This document shows positions 1-9,715 of a stretch of 64,000 nt of DNA, in pieces. The position numbers and the translations under genes were made by a program. Source of the stretch: Aliamphritea hakodatensis (GTDB lineage: Bacteria; Pseudomonadota; Gammaproteobacteria; Pseudomonadales; Balneatricaceae); contig NZ_AP025281.1 in assembly GCF_024347195.1 (NCBI RefSeq), positions 4,588,001-4,652,000 of the forward strand. The letters run 5' to 3'. Position 1 is the stretch's first letter. The number at the start of each line of letters is the position of its first letter. The notes under the pieces were generated by a model. It searched no databases. It worked only from the letters and a program-made list of their open reading frames with translations, and was not told where the DNA came from.

Positions 1-655
1 TCAGATATTCCGAGATGGTCCGGAACGGTTCTTCAGCTGCCACAATCATCTGGCCAGCTTGCTGACCCAACTCCCTGTTCACTGAACTCCAGCCCACCAG
101 ATCGTTCGACACGACAAAGTCGACCCGCTTTGCTGACAGCATCTGAAAACATCCATCCATATCCCGTGCTTCGAAACGTTCCAAACGCGCCTGTTTAACC
201 ATGTCCCTGAGCTCAGGCTCGGTCTGATAACCGAGGGGCTGACAATAGGATAAACCGGCCAGATCATTTGCTCTGGTGAATGTGAACGCTGCATGTTCAT
301 GCATAAACACCCTGATATTTATCCGGTTCACCGGCCGCGAGTAGAAAAATAATTTTGACCGTTCAAGGCCCCAGGCATATGGAAACGTTGCATCACTCTG
401 AACATTCAAAACCCGCTGGTAAGCCCGGTTCCACGGATAAAAACCCAGCTTTGGCCGATACCCCATTTCTGTAAACACCCGTGTCACGACTTCAGAAACC
501 ACACCCCCTTCAGGCAGCTCACTGCTAACGTAAGGTGCGTAATCCGGGCCGGTAGCCAGATCAACTACCTGCTTCGCAGCTACCGTATGAACAGCAGCAA
601 TGCTGAATAAAATGCCTGCCAGGACACCACGTAGATAAACGAACCTGAAACTCAT
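1..655 (-). CDS. Periplasmic solute-binding protein, family 3-like (C-terminus cut by window edge)
   Basis: An open frame runs from an ATG at 655 down to the window edge with no stop, so about 218 N-terminal residues are visible. The first ~27 residues form a Sec signal peptide: basic start, hydrophobic core and an AxA-type end near VHTVAAK. The mature part has the pattern of extracellular solute-binding protein family 3 (ABC amino-acid-type receptors and their stand-alone relatives): an early 'DLATGPDYAPYVS' strand, 'GGVVSEVVTRVFTEMGY', and a 'YPWNRAYQRV' segment typical of the PA-domain-like stand-alone group. Proteins of this kind bind small solutes in the periplasm. No permease or ATPase gene is visible, so the ligand is unknown. 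Its promoter must lie in 656-846. The family call is by pattern; the missing C-terminus prevents a fuller check. Confidence 0.75.
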   Translation of the reverse strand, partial: MSFRFVYLRGVLAGILFSIAAVHTVAAKQVVDLATGPDYAPYVSSELPEGGVVSEVVTRVFTEMGYRPKLGFYPWNRAYQRVLNVQSDATFPYAWGLERSKLFFYSRPVNRINIRVFMHEHAAFTFTRANDLAGLSYCQPLGYQTEPELRDMVKQARLERFEARDMDGCFQMLSAKRVDFVVSNDLVGWSSVNRELGQQAGQMIVAAEEPFRTISEYL

Positions 656-846
656 AGGAATACACTCTGCCACGGATCATTCAAACGTTATTTTTGTGCT
701 AAGAACATGAATTTATAACAAATTTCCATAAAATTTGCAGACATAAACCTATGAAAAACAACAGGTACTGTTTTCCGTTTTATGCTGACCCGCTTTTACA
801 GTCACACCTGTCACGCAGAACCGTTCATCTCCAACGATAAACAGAA

Positions 847-873
847 ACAAAAAAAGCCCTGACAAACAGGGCT
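847..873 (-). terminator. Rho-independent terminator after the giant repeat gene
   Basis: The hairpin AGCCCTG/CAGGGCT is followed, on the minus strand, by a run of seven T. It lies 67 bp downstream of the stop of the gene at 940-8535. Confidence 0.8.
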
Positions 874-939
874 AAAAGGTGAGTGTAGCTCTTACAAATC
901 ATGACCAGCCCGGGGCTGGCCATGATTCATTACGTCCTG

Positions 940-3900
940 TCAGAACCAACTATCCTGATCTGAAAAAGTCTCTAATGGCGGCGACTGAACAGAGGTATCC
1001 AGTTGCTGTACGGCTTCCTGAATATTACCCTGCCGGCTGCCAGTTTCAGTTTGTTCCCGGGCACTGTCGTCTGTTTTCTCAAACAGTGCATCCAGATCAT
1101 GACTTTCACCATCATCCAGCAGGTCCGCAACATCCGGTATTCCGGCAATACTGTTATCAGCAGCACCTTCTCCTGACCATGGCTGTAGATTAGCCGTGTT
1201 ATCAGAAGCTCCGATATCACCAGCCACAGGAACAGAGCCATCACTCAGAACCCCGGCAAAGTCACTCGCAAGGGCCTGATCGCCGAATAAAATCACCGGC
1301 GGTTCATTGACGTCCCGTACCGCGATGTCAAATTCCTGCTCTTCAACGGTGCCGTTGCTGGCCGTCGCCTGTACCCGGACGGTATGGCTGTTATTTGCCT
1401 CGTAATTCAATGGTCCGGCTACTGTAATTTCACCGGTTTGAGCATCGATAGCAAAACGGCCTTCAGCATCATCAGCAAGCGCATAGCTAATACTGTCATC
1501 CGGCCCGGCGCTGGCATTAGCAATAATCCCAACCGTTGTACCTGCCACACTGTTTTCATCTACGGCGTTATCAGCCGTATCTACATCCACCACAGTGCTG
1601 ACCGGTGTGACTTCAACAACGTCAATCACGCCAATGATCAGGGTTTGCTGATCAGTTTTTCCACCAGCATCTGTGACCGTTACCGTAACGGTCACTGCGG
1701 TTTCCGTTTCATAGTCCAGACTCTGATCCGCTTTCAGCTTCAGAATGCCATCAACAATTTCAAAACGGCCATCATCCACACTGTATGTAGCCGTATCTGC
1801 CGCATCCGGATCCTGCACGGCCAGCGTAGCAATCGCCGCACCGGTAACACCTTCCTGTATCGCGAGCGTTAACGGATTACCTGCGGCATCAAGCCCCTGA
1901 ACACTGAGGTTATCGATACCCCAGGACTCGTCATCAATGCCTTCACTGATGCCGGGATTTAAGCTGTCACTCAAGCGCAAGATCACATCGGTGCCCGGCT
2001 GGTCTATTTCAAGACGCACCTTATGAATCTGATCATCATCAGACCAGAAGTACCCATGACTTCCGCCTAAAGCAGCACCTGCCCCCTGTGTTAGCAGAGA
2101 CCAGCTTACATTCCCTGATACACCTGAAGCACTTTCCTCCTGACGCAGCCAGCTTAAAGAAACGTCTATTTGCTGACCGTCCACCTCTATATGGAAGAGT
2201 TCATTATCCCAGGAGTCGATTTCATACAGATCAAACTCAACAACCGCTTTATCTGCACCAGGGTCAACAGTAAAGGTTTTTTCGACCGCACCACCAGCGC
2301 CAAAACGCCCCAGGAAACGGCTGAAGCCTGTACCACCGTCCGTTACGGTATTATCACTCCAGCCAGTAGCACCGTTTTCAAAAGTTTCAGTGACTGAGCC
2401 ACCCTGGCCGCTGACCACCAGAGTCGGCGCTTCATTGGTATCACTGACAGCAATCGTGAAACTTTCTTCACTGACGGTTCCGTTACTGGCTGTCGCTTGC
2501 ACCTTTATCGTATGGCTGCTGGCTGTTTCGTAATCCAGTTCACCGGCAACAGTTACTTCACCGGTCTGAGGGTTAATGGCGAAACGTCCGTCTGCATCAT
2601 CAACAAGGCTATAGCTGACGGTGTCATCCGGCCCGGCTTTAGCACTGGCAGTAATGCCCACACCGGTGCCGGCCGCGCTGTTTTCATTCACAGAATTATC
2701 AAATGCATCTGTATCATTCACCGGGCTTACCGGCACGGTTTCATCTACATCAGCAACTCCGATAGTAAGCGTTTGCTGATCAGTTAAACCACCGGCATCG
2801 GTGACGGTTACCGTCACAGTGACAGAGCTTTCTGTCTCATAATCGAGGCTCTGGTCCGCTTTCAGCTTCAGAGTGCCGTCAACTACTTCAAAGCGGTCGT
2901 CATCCACAGCATAAGTAACAGCACCCGCACCATCCGGATCCTGCACCGCCAGCGTAGCCACTGTTGCACCCGCTACGCCCTCCTGAACAGACTGTGTTAA
3001 CGGGCCACCGGTACTGTCCAGTGACGTCAGGCTGAAGTTATCAATTCCCCAGGATTCATTATCTATAGCTTCATCCAGCGTGCTGGTCAGCTTAAGAGTA
3101 AGGACATCGCCCGGATTCTGGACTTCTAAGCGAATCTTATGAATCTGATCGGTACCCTCAACATACCAGGCAGATGTAAATCCTAAATTATCGCTTGGCC
3201 CCTGAGGGGTAAACGTCCAGCTAACATTCCCCTGTATACCTGAAGATGCGTGTTCATCACTGCGAACAGATAACGGGATTTGAATTTGCTCACCGGCCAC
3301 CTCGATAATAAAGCTCTCATTATCCCAGGAGTCGATTTCATACAGATCAAACTCAATAACCGCTGCTTCTGTACCACTTGCCAGCGCAAATGTTTTCTCA
3401 ACCACATCCGGGCCGGCAAAGAAGCTCTGATTACCAAACCGGCCAAGGAAAGTACCGAAGTGCTCACCACCATCAGTAATGGTGTTATGGCTCCAGCCGG
3501 TTGCGCCATTATTAAAGTTCTCAGTCACTGAACTGCCAGACTGCCCTACAACGGTCAGCACCGGCGCTTCATTCAGATCGTTAACGGTAATCGAGAACTC
3601 TTTTTCACGGGTTGTACCGTTGCTGGCTATCGCCTGTACACCAACCGTGTAACGGCTGCCGGACTCATGATCCAGCTCGCCGGCCACTGTGATCTCACCG
3701 GTTTGCGAATTAATAGCGAAGCGACCATCTGCATCCCCAAACAGGTTATAGCTAACAGTGTCATCAACACCGGCAAATGCAGCGGCAGTAATACCAACAG
3801 AGGTACCGGTTGCACTGTTTTCATCCACGGAATTAACTGTTGTATCTGTATCTTCTATTTCACTGACATGTACTGTCTCATACACGTCAATGACACCGAT

Positions 3901-6900
3901 TTTTAATGTTTGCTGGTCAGTTAACCCACTGGCGTCAGTGACTGTTACGGTTAATGTGACAGCGCTTTCTGTTTCATAATCCAGTGCCTGATCCGCTTTC
4001 AGCTTCAGAATACCCTCCACTACTTCAAAGCGGTCGTCATCCACAGCATAAGTAACAGCACCCACACCATCAGGATCCTTTACCTCCAGCGTCGCCACTG
4101 TTACACCGGCAATCCCTTCAGTAATCGCAAGCGTTAGCGGCTTACCTGAAGCATCGAGCCCCTGAACACTGAGGTTATCAATACCCCAGGATTCATCAGC
4201 GATTTCCTGATCCAGGGTGTCACTCAAACCCAGCGTGATACTTGATCCCGGCTGATCTATTTCTAAACGCACCCGGTGAATCTGATCACTGTCACTCCAG
4301 GAAATACCCTCAGTACCACCCAGTGCTGTACCTTCGCCCTGCGTCACTACAGACCAGGTAACATTACCGGTAGCACCTGCCGCCGACTCGTTACTTTCTT
4401 TCCAGTTAAACGTTAATTCAATCCGCTGACCGGCAACGTCTATTTTGAAGAGTTCACTGTCCCAGGAGTCGATCTCATAAAGATCAAATTCAATGACCGC
4501 TTTTTCCGCATCCGGATCAACCGCAAAGGTTTTTTCCACCGCTCCTCCGGCACCAAAACGCCCCAGAAAATTACTGAAGCCTGCACCACCATCCGTCACG
4601 GTATTATCGCTCCAGCCAGTGGCACCGTTTTCAAAGGTTTCAGTCACTGAACCGCTATTACCTGTCACTGTCAGAGTCGGGGCTTCATTCGTGTCGCTAA
4701 CGGCGATTGTGAAATTTTCTTCACTGACCGTGCCATTACTGGCAGTTGCCTGCACCGTTATCGTATGACTGCTGGCCGTTTCATAATCCAGATCCCCGGC
4801 AACGGTGACTTCACCGGTCTGGGGATTAATGGCGAAACGCCCGTCCGCATCATCAACAAGACTATAGCTGACGGTATCGTCCGGACCGGCTGTAGCGCTG
4901 GCAGTAATACCCACACCGGTACCAACCGCGCTGTGCTCGTCAACTGAATTATCAACAGACTCCACATCTGTTACCGTGCTAACCGGGACAGTTTCATCCA
5001 CATCAATAACACTCACAGTAAGTGTTTGCTGATCAGTTAACCCACTGGCGTCAGTGACTGTTACGGTTAACGTGACAGAGCTTTCCGTTTCATAGTCAAG
5101 AGTCTGATCAGCCTTCAGCTTCAGAGTACCGTCCACCACTTCAAAGCGGTCGTCATCCACGGCATAGGTCATATCACCGGAACCATCAGGGTCCTGCACT
5201 TCCAGCGTCGCCACTTTTGCACCGGCAATCCCTTCAGTAATCGCAAGCGTTAGTGGCTCACCTGAAGCGTCCAGCCCCTGAACACTGAGGTTATCGATGC
5301 CCCAGGATTCATCAGCGATTTCCTGATTCAGGGTATCACTCAGTCTCAGCGTAATGTCTGACTCCGGCTGGTCTATTTCTAAACGCACCCGGTGGATCTG
5401 ATCACTGTCACTCCAGTAAGCTCCCTGAGTACCACCCAGTGCAGCTCCAGCCCCCTGCGTCACTACCGACCAGGTAACATTACCGGTAGCCCCGGCAACC
5501 GACTCGTTATTTTCTTTCCAGTTAAACGATAAATCTATCCGCTGGCCTGCCACATCAATGCGAAGCAGTTCGCTATCCCAGGAGTCAATCTCGTACAGAT
5601 CGAACTCAACGACGGCTTTATCCGCATCCGGATCAACCGCAAAGGTTTTTTCCACCGCACCACCGGCACCAAAACGCCCCAGGAAGTTACTGAAGCCAGC
5701 ACCACCATCCGTCACGGTATTATCACTCCAGCCAGCAGCACCGTTTTCAAAGGTTTCAGTCACTGAGCCACTATGACCTGTCACTGTCAGAGTCGGGGCT
5801 TCATTCGTGTCGCTAACGGCGATCGTGAAACTTTCCTCACTGACCGTGCCATTACTGGCAGCTGCCTGCACCGTTATCGTATGGCTGCTGGCCGTTTCGT
5901 AGTCCAGTTCGCCGGCAACGGTGACTTCACCGGTCTGGGGGTTAATGGTGAAACGTCCGTCCGCATCATTAACAAGGCTATAGGTGACGGTATCATCCGG
6001 ACCGGCTTTAGCGCTGGCAGTAATACCCACACCGGCACCGACCGCGCTGTTCTCGTCGACTGAGTTATCAACAGACTCGACATCTGTTACCGAACTTACC
6101 GGGACGGTTTCGTCGACATCAATGATACCTATAGTCAGTGTTTGCTGATCGGTTAATCCACTGGCATCAGTGACTCTTACGGTTAACGTAACTGAGCTTT
6201 CAGTTTCATAGTCAAGACTCTGATCAGCCTTCAGCTTCAGAGTGCCGTCAACAACTTCGAAACGGTCATCATCCACAGCATACGTCACAACACCGGAACC
6301 ATCCGGGTCCTGTACCGTCAGCGTAGCCACCGTTGCACCGGCCACTCCTTCAGTAATCGCAAGTGTTAGCGGATTACCTGAAGCACCGAATCCCTGAACA
6401 CTGAGGTTATCAATACCCCAGGACTCATTATCAACTACTTCATCTAACGTACTACTTAGCTTCAGTGTCACATTGTTGTCAGGGTTCGTTATCTCCAGAC
6501 GGACTTTATGGATCTGATCCGTCGCCCAGGAAGAACCTCCTAAACTGGCCCCCGGCCCCTGAGATTCCAAGGACCAACTGACATTACCTGAGGTGCCCGC
6601 GCGGTTCTCATCATCCCGGTATAAGTACAGTGGAATCTCTACCTGCTCACCTGCTATTTCAATGATGAAGTTTTCATTATCCCAGGAGTCGAGTTCATAC
6701 AGATCAAATTCAATAACGGCTTGATCCGCATCCGGGTCAATTGCAAAGGTTTTCTCCACTGCCCCGCCAACACCAAAACGCCCCAGTAAATGACTAAAGC
6801 CTGCTCCACCATCTGTCACGGTATTATCGCTCCAGCCAGTGGCACCGTTTTCAAAGGTTTCCGTCTCTGTACCACTCAGGCCGTTTACTGTCAGAGTCGG

Positions 6901-8535
6901 GGCTTCATTAGTATTACCAACGGCAATTGTGAAACTTTCTTCACTGACCGTTCCGTTACTGGCAGTTGCCTGTACACGAACGGTGTGGCTACTGGCCGTT
7001 TCGTAGTCCAGTTCACCGGCAACAGTAACTTCTCCGGTTTGCGGATTAATAGCGAAACGCCCGCCGGCATCATCGATCAGCGCATAGGTAATGCTGTCAT
7101 CCGGGCCAGCGGTCGCACTGGCGACAATACCTACACCCGCACCAACTGCACTGTTTTCATCCACGGTGTTTTCAGCGGTATCGTTATCAACAACCAAACT
7201 GACAGGTACGGTTTCATTGACATCATTTACGGCAATCATAAAGCTTGTTTCACTGACCGTGCCGTTACTGGCGGTTGCCTGTACACGAACGGTGTGAATG
7301 CTGGCCGTTTCGTAGTCCAGCTCACCGGCAACCGTAACCTCTCCGGTTTCCGGATTAATCGCAAAACGGCCTTCTGAATCATCTACCAGGCTGAAAGTAA
7401 CTGTTTCGCCGGGGCCTGCGCTTGCAGCGGCTATGACGCCAACCGCCGTGCCAACGGCGGTATTTTCACTGACAGCATTCTCACTAATATCAACATCAAT
7501 TACCGGGCTAACCGGTACAATCTCATCCACATCGTTAACGGTCACCGTAAAAACATCTTCACTGACCGTGCCGTTACTGGCAGTTGCCTGCACCCTGATT
7601 GTATGGCTGCTGGCCGTTTCGTAGTCCAGTTCACCGGCAACTGTAATTTCACCGGTTTGCGAATTGATAGCAAAACGCCCGCCGGCATCATCGGTCAGCG
7701 CATAGGTAACGCTGTCATCCGGGCCTGCGCCAGCGCTGGCGGTGATACCCACTCCGGTACCAATTGCCGCATTTTCCTCAACAGCATTGTCATCGGTATT
7801 GCTATCACCTACCGGGCTGACAGATATCACTTCATCAACATCACCGATCTCGATAAGAAATTCGTTGTCTACGGATGAGCCGTCTTCAGATATGGCCCGA
7901 ATGACTACCACATATGAGCTTGCTGTCTCATAATCCAGGGGGGCCGCGACTGTTACCACGCCGGTCACTTCATCAACAGCAAACAAACCACCTGCACTGT
8001 CGATCATCTCATAACGGACGGCATCACCATCAGGATCAACGGCCTTCACCTGCAAACCGACAGCCCCTCCAATGACAGTATCTTCAGGTACAGGCGCTGT
8101 TGACGGGGTAATATTTGTCAACCCGGAATCTATAGGCTCACCGGCATTGAGAACCTCCACCCGGATATTACTCTGACTGGTTAAACCACCAGAATCAGTC
8201 ACCGTAATGATCAGGGGTACCGATGCGGCCTCTTCATAATCAAGACTATATTCATCTTTGAGCTTCAACAGATTATCAACGAACTCAAACCGGTCATCAT
8301 CGACACTGAAAATATGCTCCTGATCAAAGTCAGGATCGGCCACACCAAACTCTTTAATGTGAGCACCGGTTTCGTTTTCTTGAACTCTGTAGGTATATTC
8401 AGATGAACTGGCAGCCTGCTGCCCGATACTGTCGGGTAAAAACCGACCCGTGACGTTGTTAATATCTTGATTAGCCATTTCCATTCCTTGGTTGTATGTA
8501 GGTAAGAATACTTGCTGCACAGCAGGTGTATTCAA
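940..8535 (-). CDS. Giant cadherin-repeat surface/secreted protein
   Basis: This gene encodes about 2,531 residues made almost wholly of repeats. A TTG at 8535 has GGAGG just upstream; an in-frame ATG at 8478 preceded by AAGGA is an equally good start. There is no N-terminal signal peptide. Residues ~45-133 are one cadherin-like domain. Residues ~134-544 are four ~103-residue cadherin-like domains with the hallmarks ENxAxGTxVG, GRFAINPQTGEVTVAGELDYE and a closing DVNE. Then come five copies of a ~373-residue unit. The tail of ~120 residues is acidic, repeat-free and ends DSWF, which would suit a C-terminal type I secretion signal. No GGxGxDxxx RTX nonapeptides are seen. Cadherin-like domains usually bind calcium and stiffen adhesins, so a role in attachment or biofilm is inferred. 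No type I secretion genes are nearby. It looks monocistronic. Confidence 0.85.
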   Translation of the reverse strand: MNTPAVQQVFLPTYNQGMEMANQDINNVTGRFLPDSIGQQAASSSEYTYRVQENETGAHIKEFGVADPDFDQEHIFSVDDDRFEFVDNLLKLKDEYSLDYEEAASVPLIITVTDSGGLTSQSNIRVEVLNAGEPIDSGLTNITPSTAPVPEDTVIGGAVGLQVKAVDPDGDAVRYEMIDSAGGLFAVDEVTGVVTVAAPLDYETASSYVVVIRAISEDGSSVDNEFLIEIGDVDEVISVSPVGDSNTDDNAVEENAAIGTGVGITASAGAGPDDSVTYALTDDAGGRFAINSQTGEITVAGELDYETASSHTIRVQATASNGTVSEDVFTVTVNDVDEIVPVSPVIDVDISENAVSENTAVGTAVGVIAAASAGPGETVTFSLVDDSEGRFAINPETGEVTVAGELDYETASIHTVRVQATASNGTVSETSFMIAVNDVNETVPVSLVVDNDTAENTVDENSAVGAGVGIVASATAGPDDSITYALIDDAGGRFAINPQTGEVTVAGELDYETASSHTVRVQATASNGTVSEESFTIAVGNTNEAPTLTVNGLSGTETETFENGATGWSDNTVTDGGAGFSHLLGRFGVGGAVEKTFAIDPDADQAVIEFDLYELDSWDNENFIIEIAGEQVEIPLYLYRDDENRAGTSGNVSWSLESQGPGASLGGSSWATDQIHKVRLEITNPDNNVTLKLSSTLDEVVDNESWGIDNLSVQGFGASGNPLTLAITEGVAGATVATLTVQDPDGSGVVTYAVDDDRFEVVDGTLKLKADQSLDYETESSVTLTVRVTDASGLTDQQTLTIGIIDVDETVPVSSVTDVESVDNSVDENSAVGAGVGITASAKAGPDDTVTYSLVNDADGRFTINPQTGEVTVAGELDYETASSHTITVQAAASNGTVSEESFTIAVSDTNEAPTLTVTGHSGSVTETFENGAAGWSDNTVTDGGAGFSNFLGRFGAGGAVEKTFAVDPDADKAVVEFDLYEIDSWDSELLRIDVAGQRIDLSFNWKENNESVAGATGNVTWSVVTQGAGAALGGTQGAYWSDSDQIHRVRLEIDQPESDITLRLSDTLNQEIADESWGIDNLSVQGLDASGEPLTLAITEGIAGAKVATLEVQDPDGSGDMTYAVDDDRFEVVDGTLKLKADQTLDYETESSVTLTVTVTDASGLTDQQTLTVSVIDVDETVPVSTVTDVESVDNSVDEHSAVGTGVGITASATAGPDDTVSYSLVDDADGRFAINPQTGEVTVAGDLDYETASSHTITVQATASNGTVSEENFTIAVSDTNEAPTLTVTGNSGSVTETFENGATGWSDNTVTDGGAGFSNFLGRFGAGGAVEKTFAVDPDAEKAVIEFDLYEIDSWDSELFKIDVAGQRIELTFNWKESNESAAGATGNVTWSVVTQGEGTALGGTEGISWSDSDQIHRVRLEIDQPGSSITLGLSDTLDQEIADESWGIDNLSVQGLDASGKPLTLAITEGIAGVTVATLEVKDPDGVGAVTYAVDDDRFEVVEGILKLKADQALDYETESAVTLTVTVTDASGLTDQQTLKIGVIDVYETVHVSEIEDTDTTVNSVDENSATGTSVGITAAAFAGVDDTVSYNLFGDADGRFAINSQTGEITVAGELDHESGSRYTVGVQAIASNGTTREKEFSITVNDLNEAPVLTVVGQSGSSVTENFNNGATGWSHNTITDGGEHFGTFLGRFGNQSFFAGPDVVEKTFALASGTEAAVIEFDLYEIDSWDNESFIIEVAGEQIQIPLSVRSDEHASSGIQGNVSWTFTPQGPSDNLGFTSAWYVEGTDQIHKIRLEVQNPGDVLTLKLTSTLDEAIDNESWGIDNFSLTSLDSTGGPLTQSVQEGVAGATVATLAVQDPDGAGAVTYAVDDDRFEVVDGTLKLKADQSLDYETESSVTVTVTVTDAGGLTDQQTLTIGVADVDETVPVSPVNDTDAFDNSVNENSAAGTGVGITASAKAGPDDTVSYSLVDDADGRFAINPQTGEVTVAGELDYETASSHTIKVQATASNGTVSEESFTIAVSDTNEAPTLVVSGQGGSVTETFENGATGWSDNTVTDGGTGFSRFLGRFGAGGAVEKTFTVDPGADKAVVEFDLYEIDSWDNELFHIEVDGQQIDVSLSWLRQEESASGVSGNVSWSLLTQGAGAALGGSHGYFWSDDDQIHKVRLEIDQPGTDVILRLSDSLNPGISEGIDDESWGIDNLSVQGLDAAGNPLTLAIQEGVTGAAIATLAVQDPDAADTATYSVDDGRFEIVDGILKLKADQSLDYETETAVTVTVTVTDAGGKTDQQTLIIGVIDVVEVTPVSTVVDVDTADNAVDENSVAGTTVGIIANASAGPDDSISYALADDAEGRFAIDAQTGEITVAGPLNYEANNSHTVRVQATASNGTVEEQEFDIAVRDVNEPPVILFGDQALASDFAGVLSDGSVPVAGDIGASDNTANLQPWSGEGAADNSIAGIPDVADLLDDGESHDLDALFEKTDDSAREQTETGSRQGNIQEAVQQLDTSVQSPPLETFSDQDSWF
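1303..6903 (-). repeat. Five tandem ~1.1-kb coding repeats (B-C-A domain units)
   Basis: Within the giant gene the same three-domain unit recurs five times. An anchor motif (agcc just before the ENGATGW codons, plus-strand view) sits at 2361, 3495, 4614, 5730 and 6834. Spacings are 1134, 1119, 1116 and 1104 bp, all multiples of three. Each unit has domain B (~165 aa; GW, TDGG, FLGRFG, EFDLYEIDSWD, DESWGIDNLS), domain C (cadherin-like; YAVDDDRFEVVDG, LDYETESS, TDASGLTDQQ) and domain A (cadherin-like; AGPDD, GRFAINPQTGE). Units 2 and 3 from the N-terminus are the most alike. The fourth is the most divergent and has a longer B domain. Confidence 0.95.
6904..8136 (-). repeat. Four tandem ~309-bp cadherin-like domain repeats
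   Basis: Between the N-terminal domain and the first B module, four consecutive A-type cadherin-like domains of ~103 residues occur without intervening B or C domains. The first copy is the most divergent. The other three share most of the VAGELDYETAS and VQATASNGTVSE stretches. Confidence 0.9.
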
Positions 8536-9092
8536 TGCATCCTCCGTTTTACATGCACAGAGGTACTATCCGGCAATCCATCGCCCAGAAAAATTATGTT
8601 AAAAAAGGGGGAGAACTCCACCCTGACAGACCGTCAATCTAACAACAGAGGCTGAATTAAGCCTTAATTGCCCAGTTTGAAAAGTAAAAAACCTTATACA
8701 CAAAAAGAAAAGTTCTAATTAAAAGATTGGCTACATGAACTTAAAACAATTGAAGCACGCAATATATGTAAAACAATAAAAATATTGAATGGTAATATTA
8801 AAAAACGTGCTACAAAACCCTGAACACTCATTAATAAAAACAGCTGAGAACGATATTGATAATAGAAAATACTGCACTACATAATTTTCAGCTTCATACT
8901 TATCATCGGGATATTTTATTAAATCATCTGACCCATAAGCATTAATTCACATAATCGGTTGCAAACTTTCTGTAAAACAGGGTAAATTAATTTTACGTAA
9001 CACAATACAAAACAACATCCAGCCTGCTAAGCACGGTAATATAAGTCAGGCCTTACTCTTAAAATGGCGTGAACAACTGAATATAACACCTC
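8536..9092. other. AT-rich intergenic region, no gene seen
   Basis: This is about 560 bp of strongly AT-rich sequence between the divergent giant gene and the small exported-protein gene. No reading frame with a credible ribosome site, no RNA gene and no strong hairpin was found. It must hold the promoter of the giant gene. Confidence 0.6.
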
Positions 9093-9461
9093 ATGATCAA
9101 GACTCGCTTGTTGCTGGCAGCAACCACCCTGCTCATACAACTTCTGACGTTACCGGTACTAGCATACGGCGCAGATGCCGTTGCAACTCAAAGGACGGAA
9201 AACCTGTCTCAGCCTTTGTATACTTCTGATCAGCAGGATGACTCAATCAGTCGCTGCACGCCACAAAAGAAAAACTCACCGGACACACAGAGCGCCTGCA
9301 GTAACTATGCCTGTATAACTGCAGAACCATCTATTCTTTTAATTACCCAACACGCATTACGGGATCATGATGATTGTTTCTATTTTTCACCCTACCCGGT
9401 TAAGAATGCACTTATAAGTTTGCTTATTCCACCGCCTCACCGACCACCAATCACACGTTGA
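9093..9461 (+). CDS. Small exported protein, unknown function
   Basis: The 122 residues begin with a clear Sec signal peptide (MIKTR, a leucine/alanine core, then VLAYGADA). The mature part is hydrophilic with four Cys (SRCTPQ, SACSNYACIT, DDCFYF), a second short hydrophobic stretch, and a proline-rich end (IPPPHRPPITR). Short exported proteins ending in a xxRPPxx motif often sit near metal-handling genes, but none is next to this one, so no function is assigned. The start lacks a good Shine-Dalgarno sequence. It stands alone in an AT-rich stretch. The signal peptide is the main reason to regard it as real. Confidence 0.45.
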   Translation: MIKTRLLLAATTLLIQLLTLPVLAYGADAVATQRTENLSQPLYTSDQQDDSISRCTPQKKNSPDTQSACSNYACITAEPSILLITQHALRDHDDCFYFSPYPVKNALISLLIPPPHRPPITR

Positions 9462-9715
9462 ACATATTTATCCAAAGATAAAATCATCTCTGCAGCACAG
9501 TAAAGAATTGCACGGATAAAACGTCCCCTGCAATATCGGCAGCGTTAACACTTACAGACAAGAAAAAACCGGATTATTAATATCAACGACCTGCAGGGAT
9601 TCATAAAAGGTACAGAAGACATATTCCCGTTATTTGAAGCAAACGACAAACAGTAGAAGACAATACTTCTGTAACTGTATACCGAGACACTTAAGGAGTA
9701 AGGAGGCCCCATAAA
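9462..9715. other. Intergenic region before the DUF2857-like gene
   Basis: No gene is seen here. The last bases hold a strong ribosome site (GGAGTAAGGAGG) for the ATG at 9716. Confidence 0.5.

Noticed and set aside
1303..8136. Regular repeats suggestive of a CRISPR or satellite array
   Set aside because: Units are 309 or ~1,100 bp, in frame and encode protein domains.
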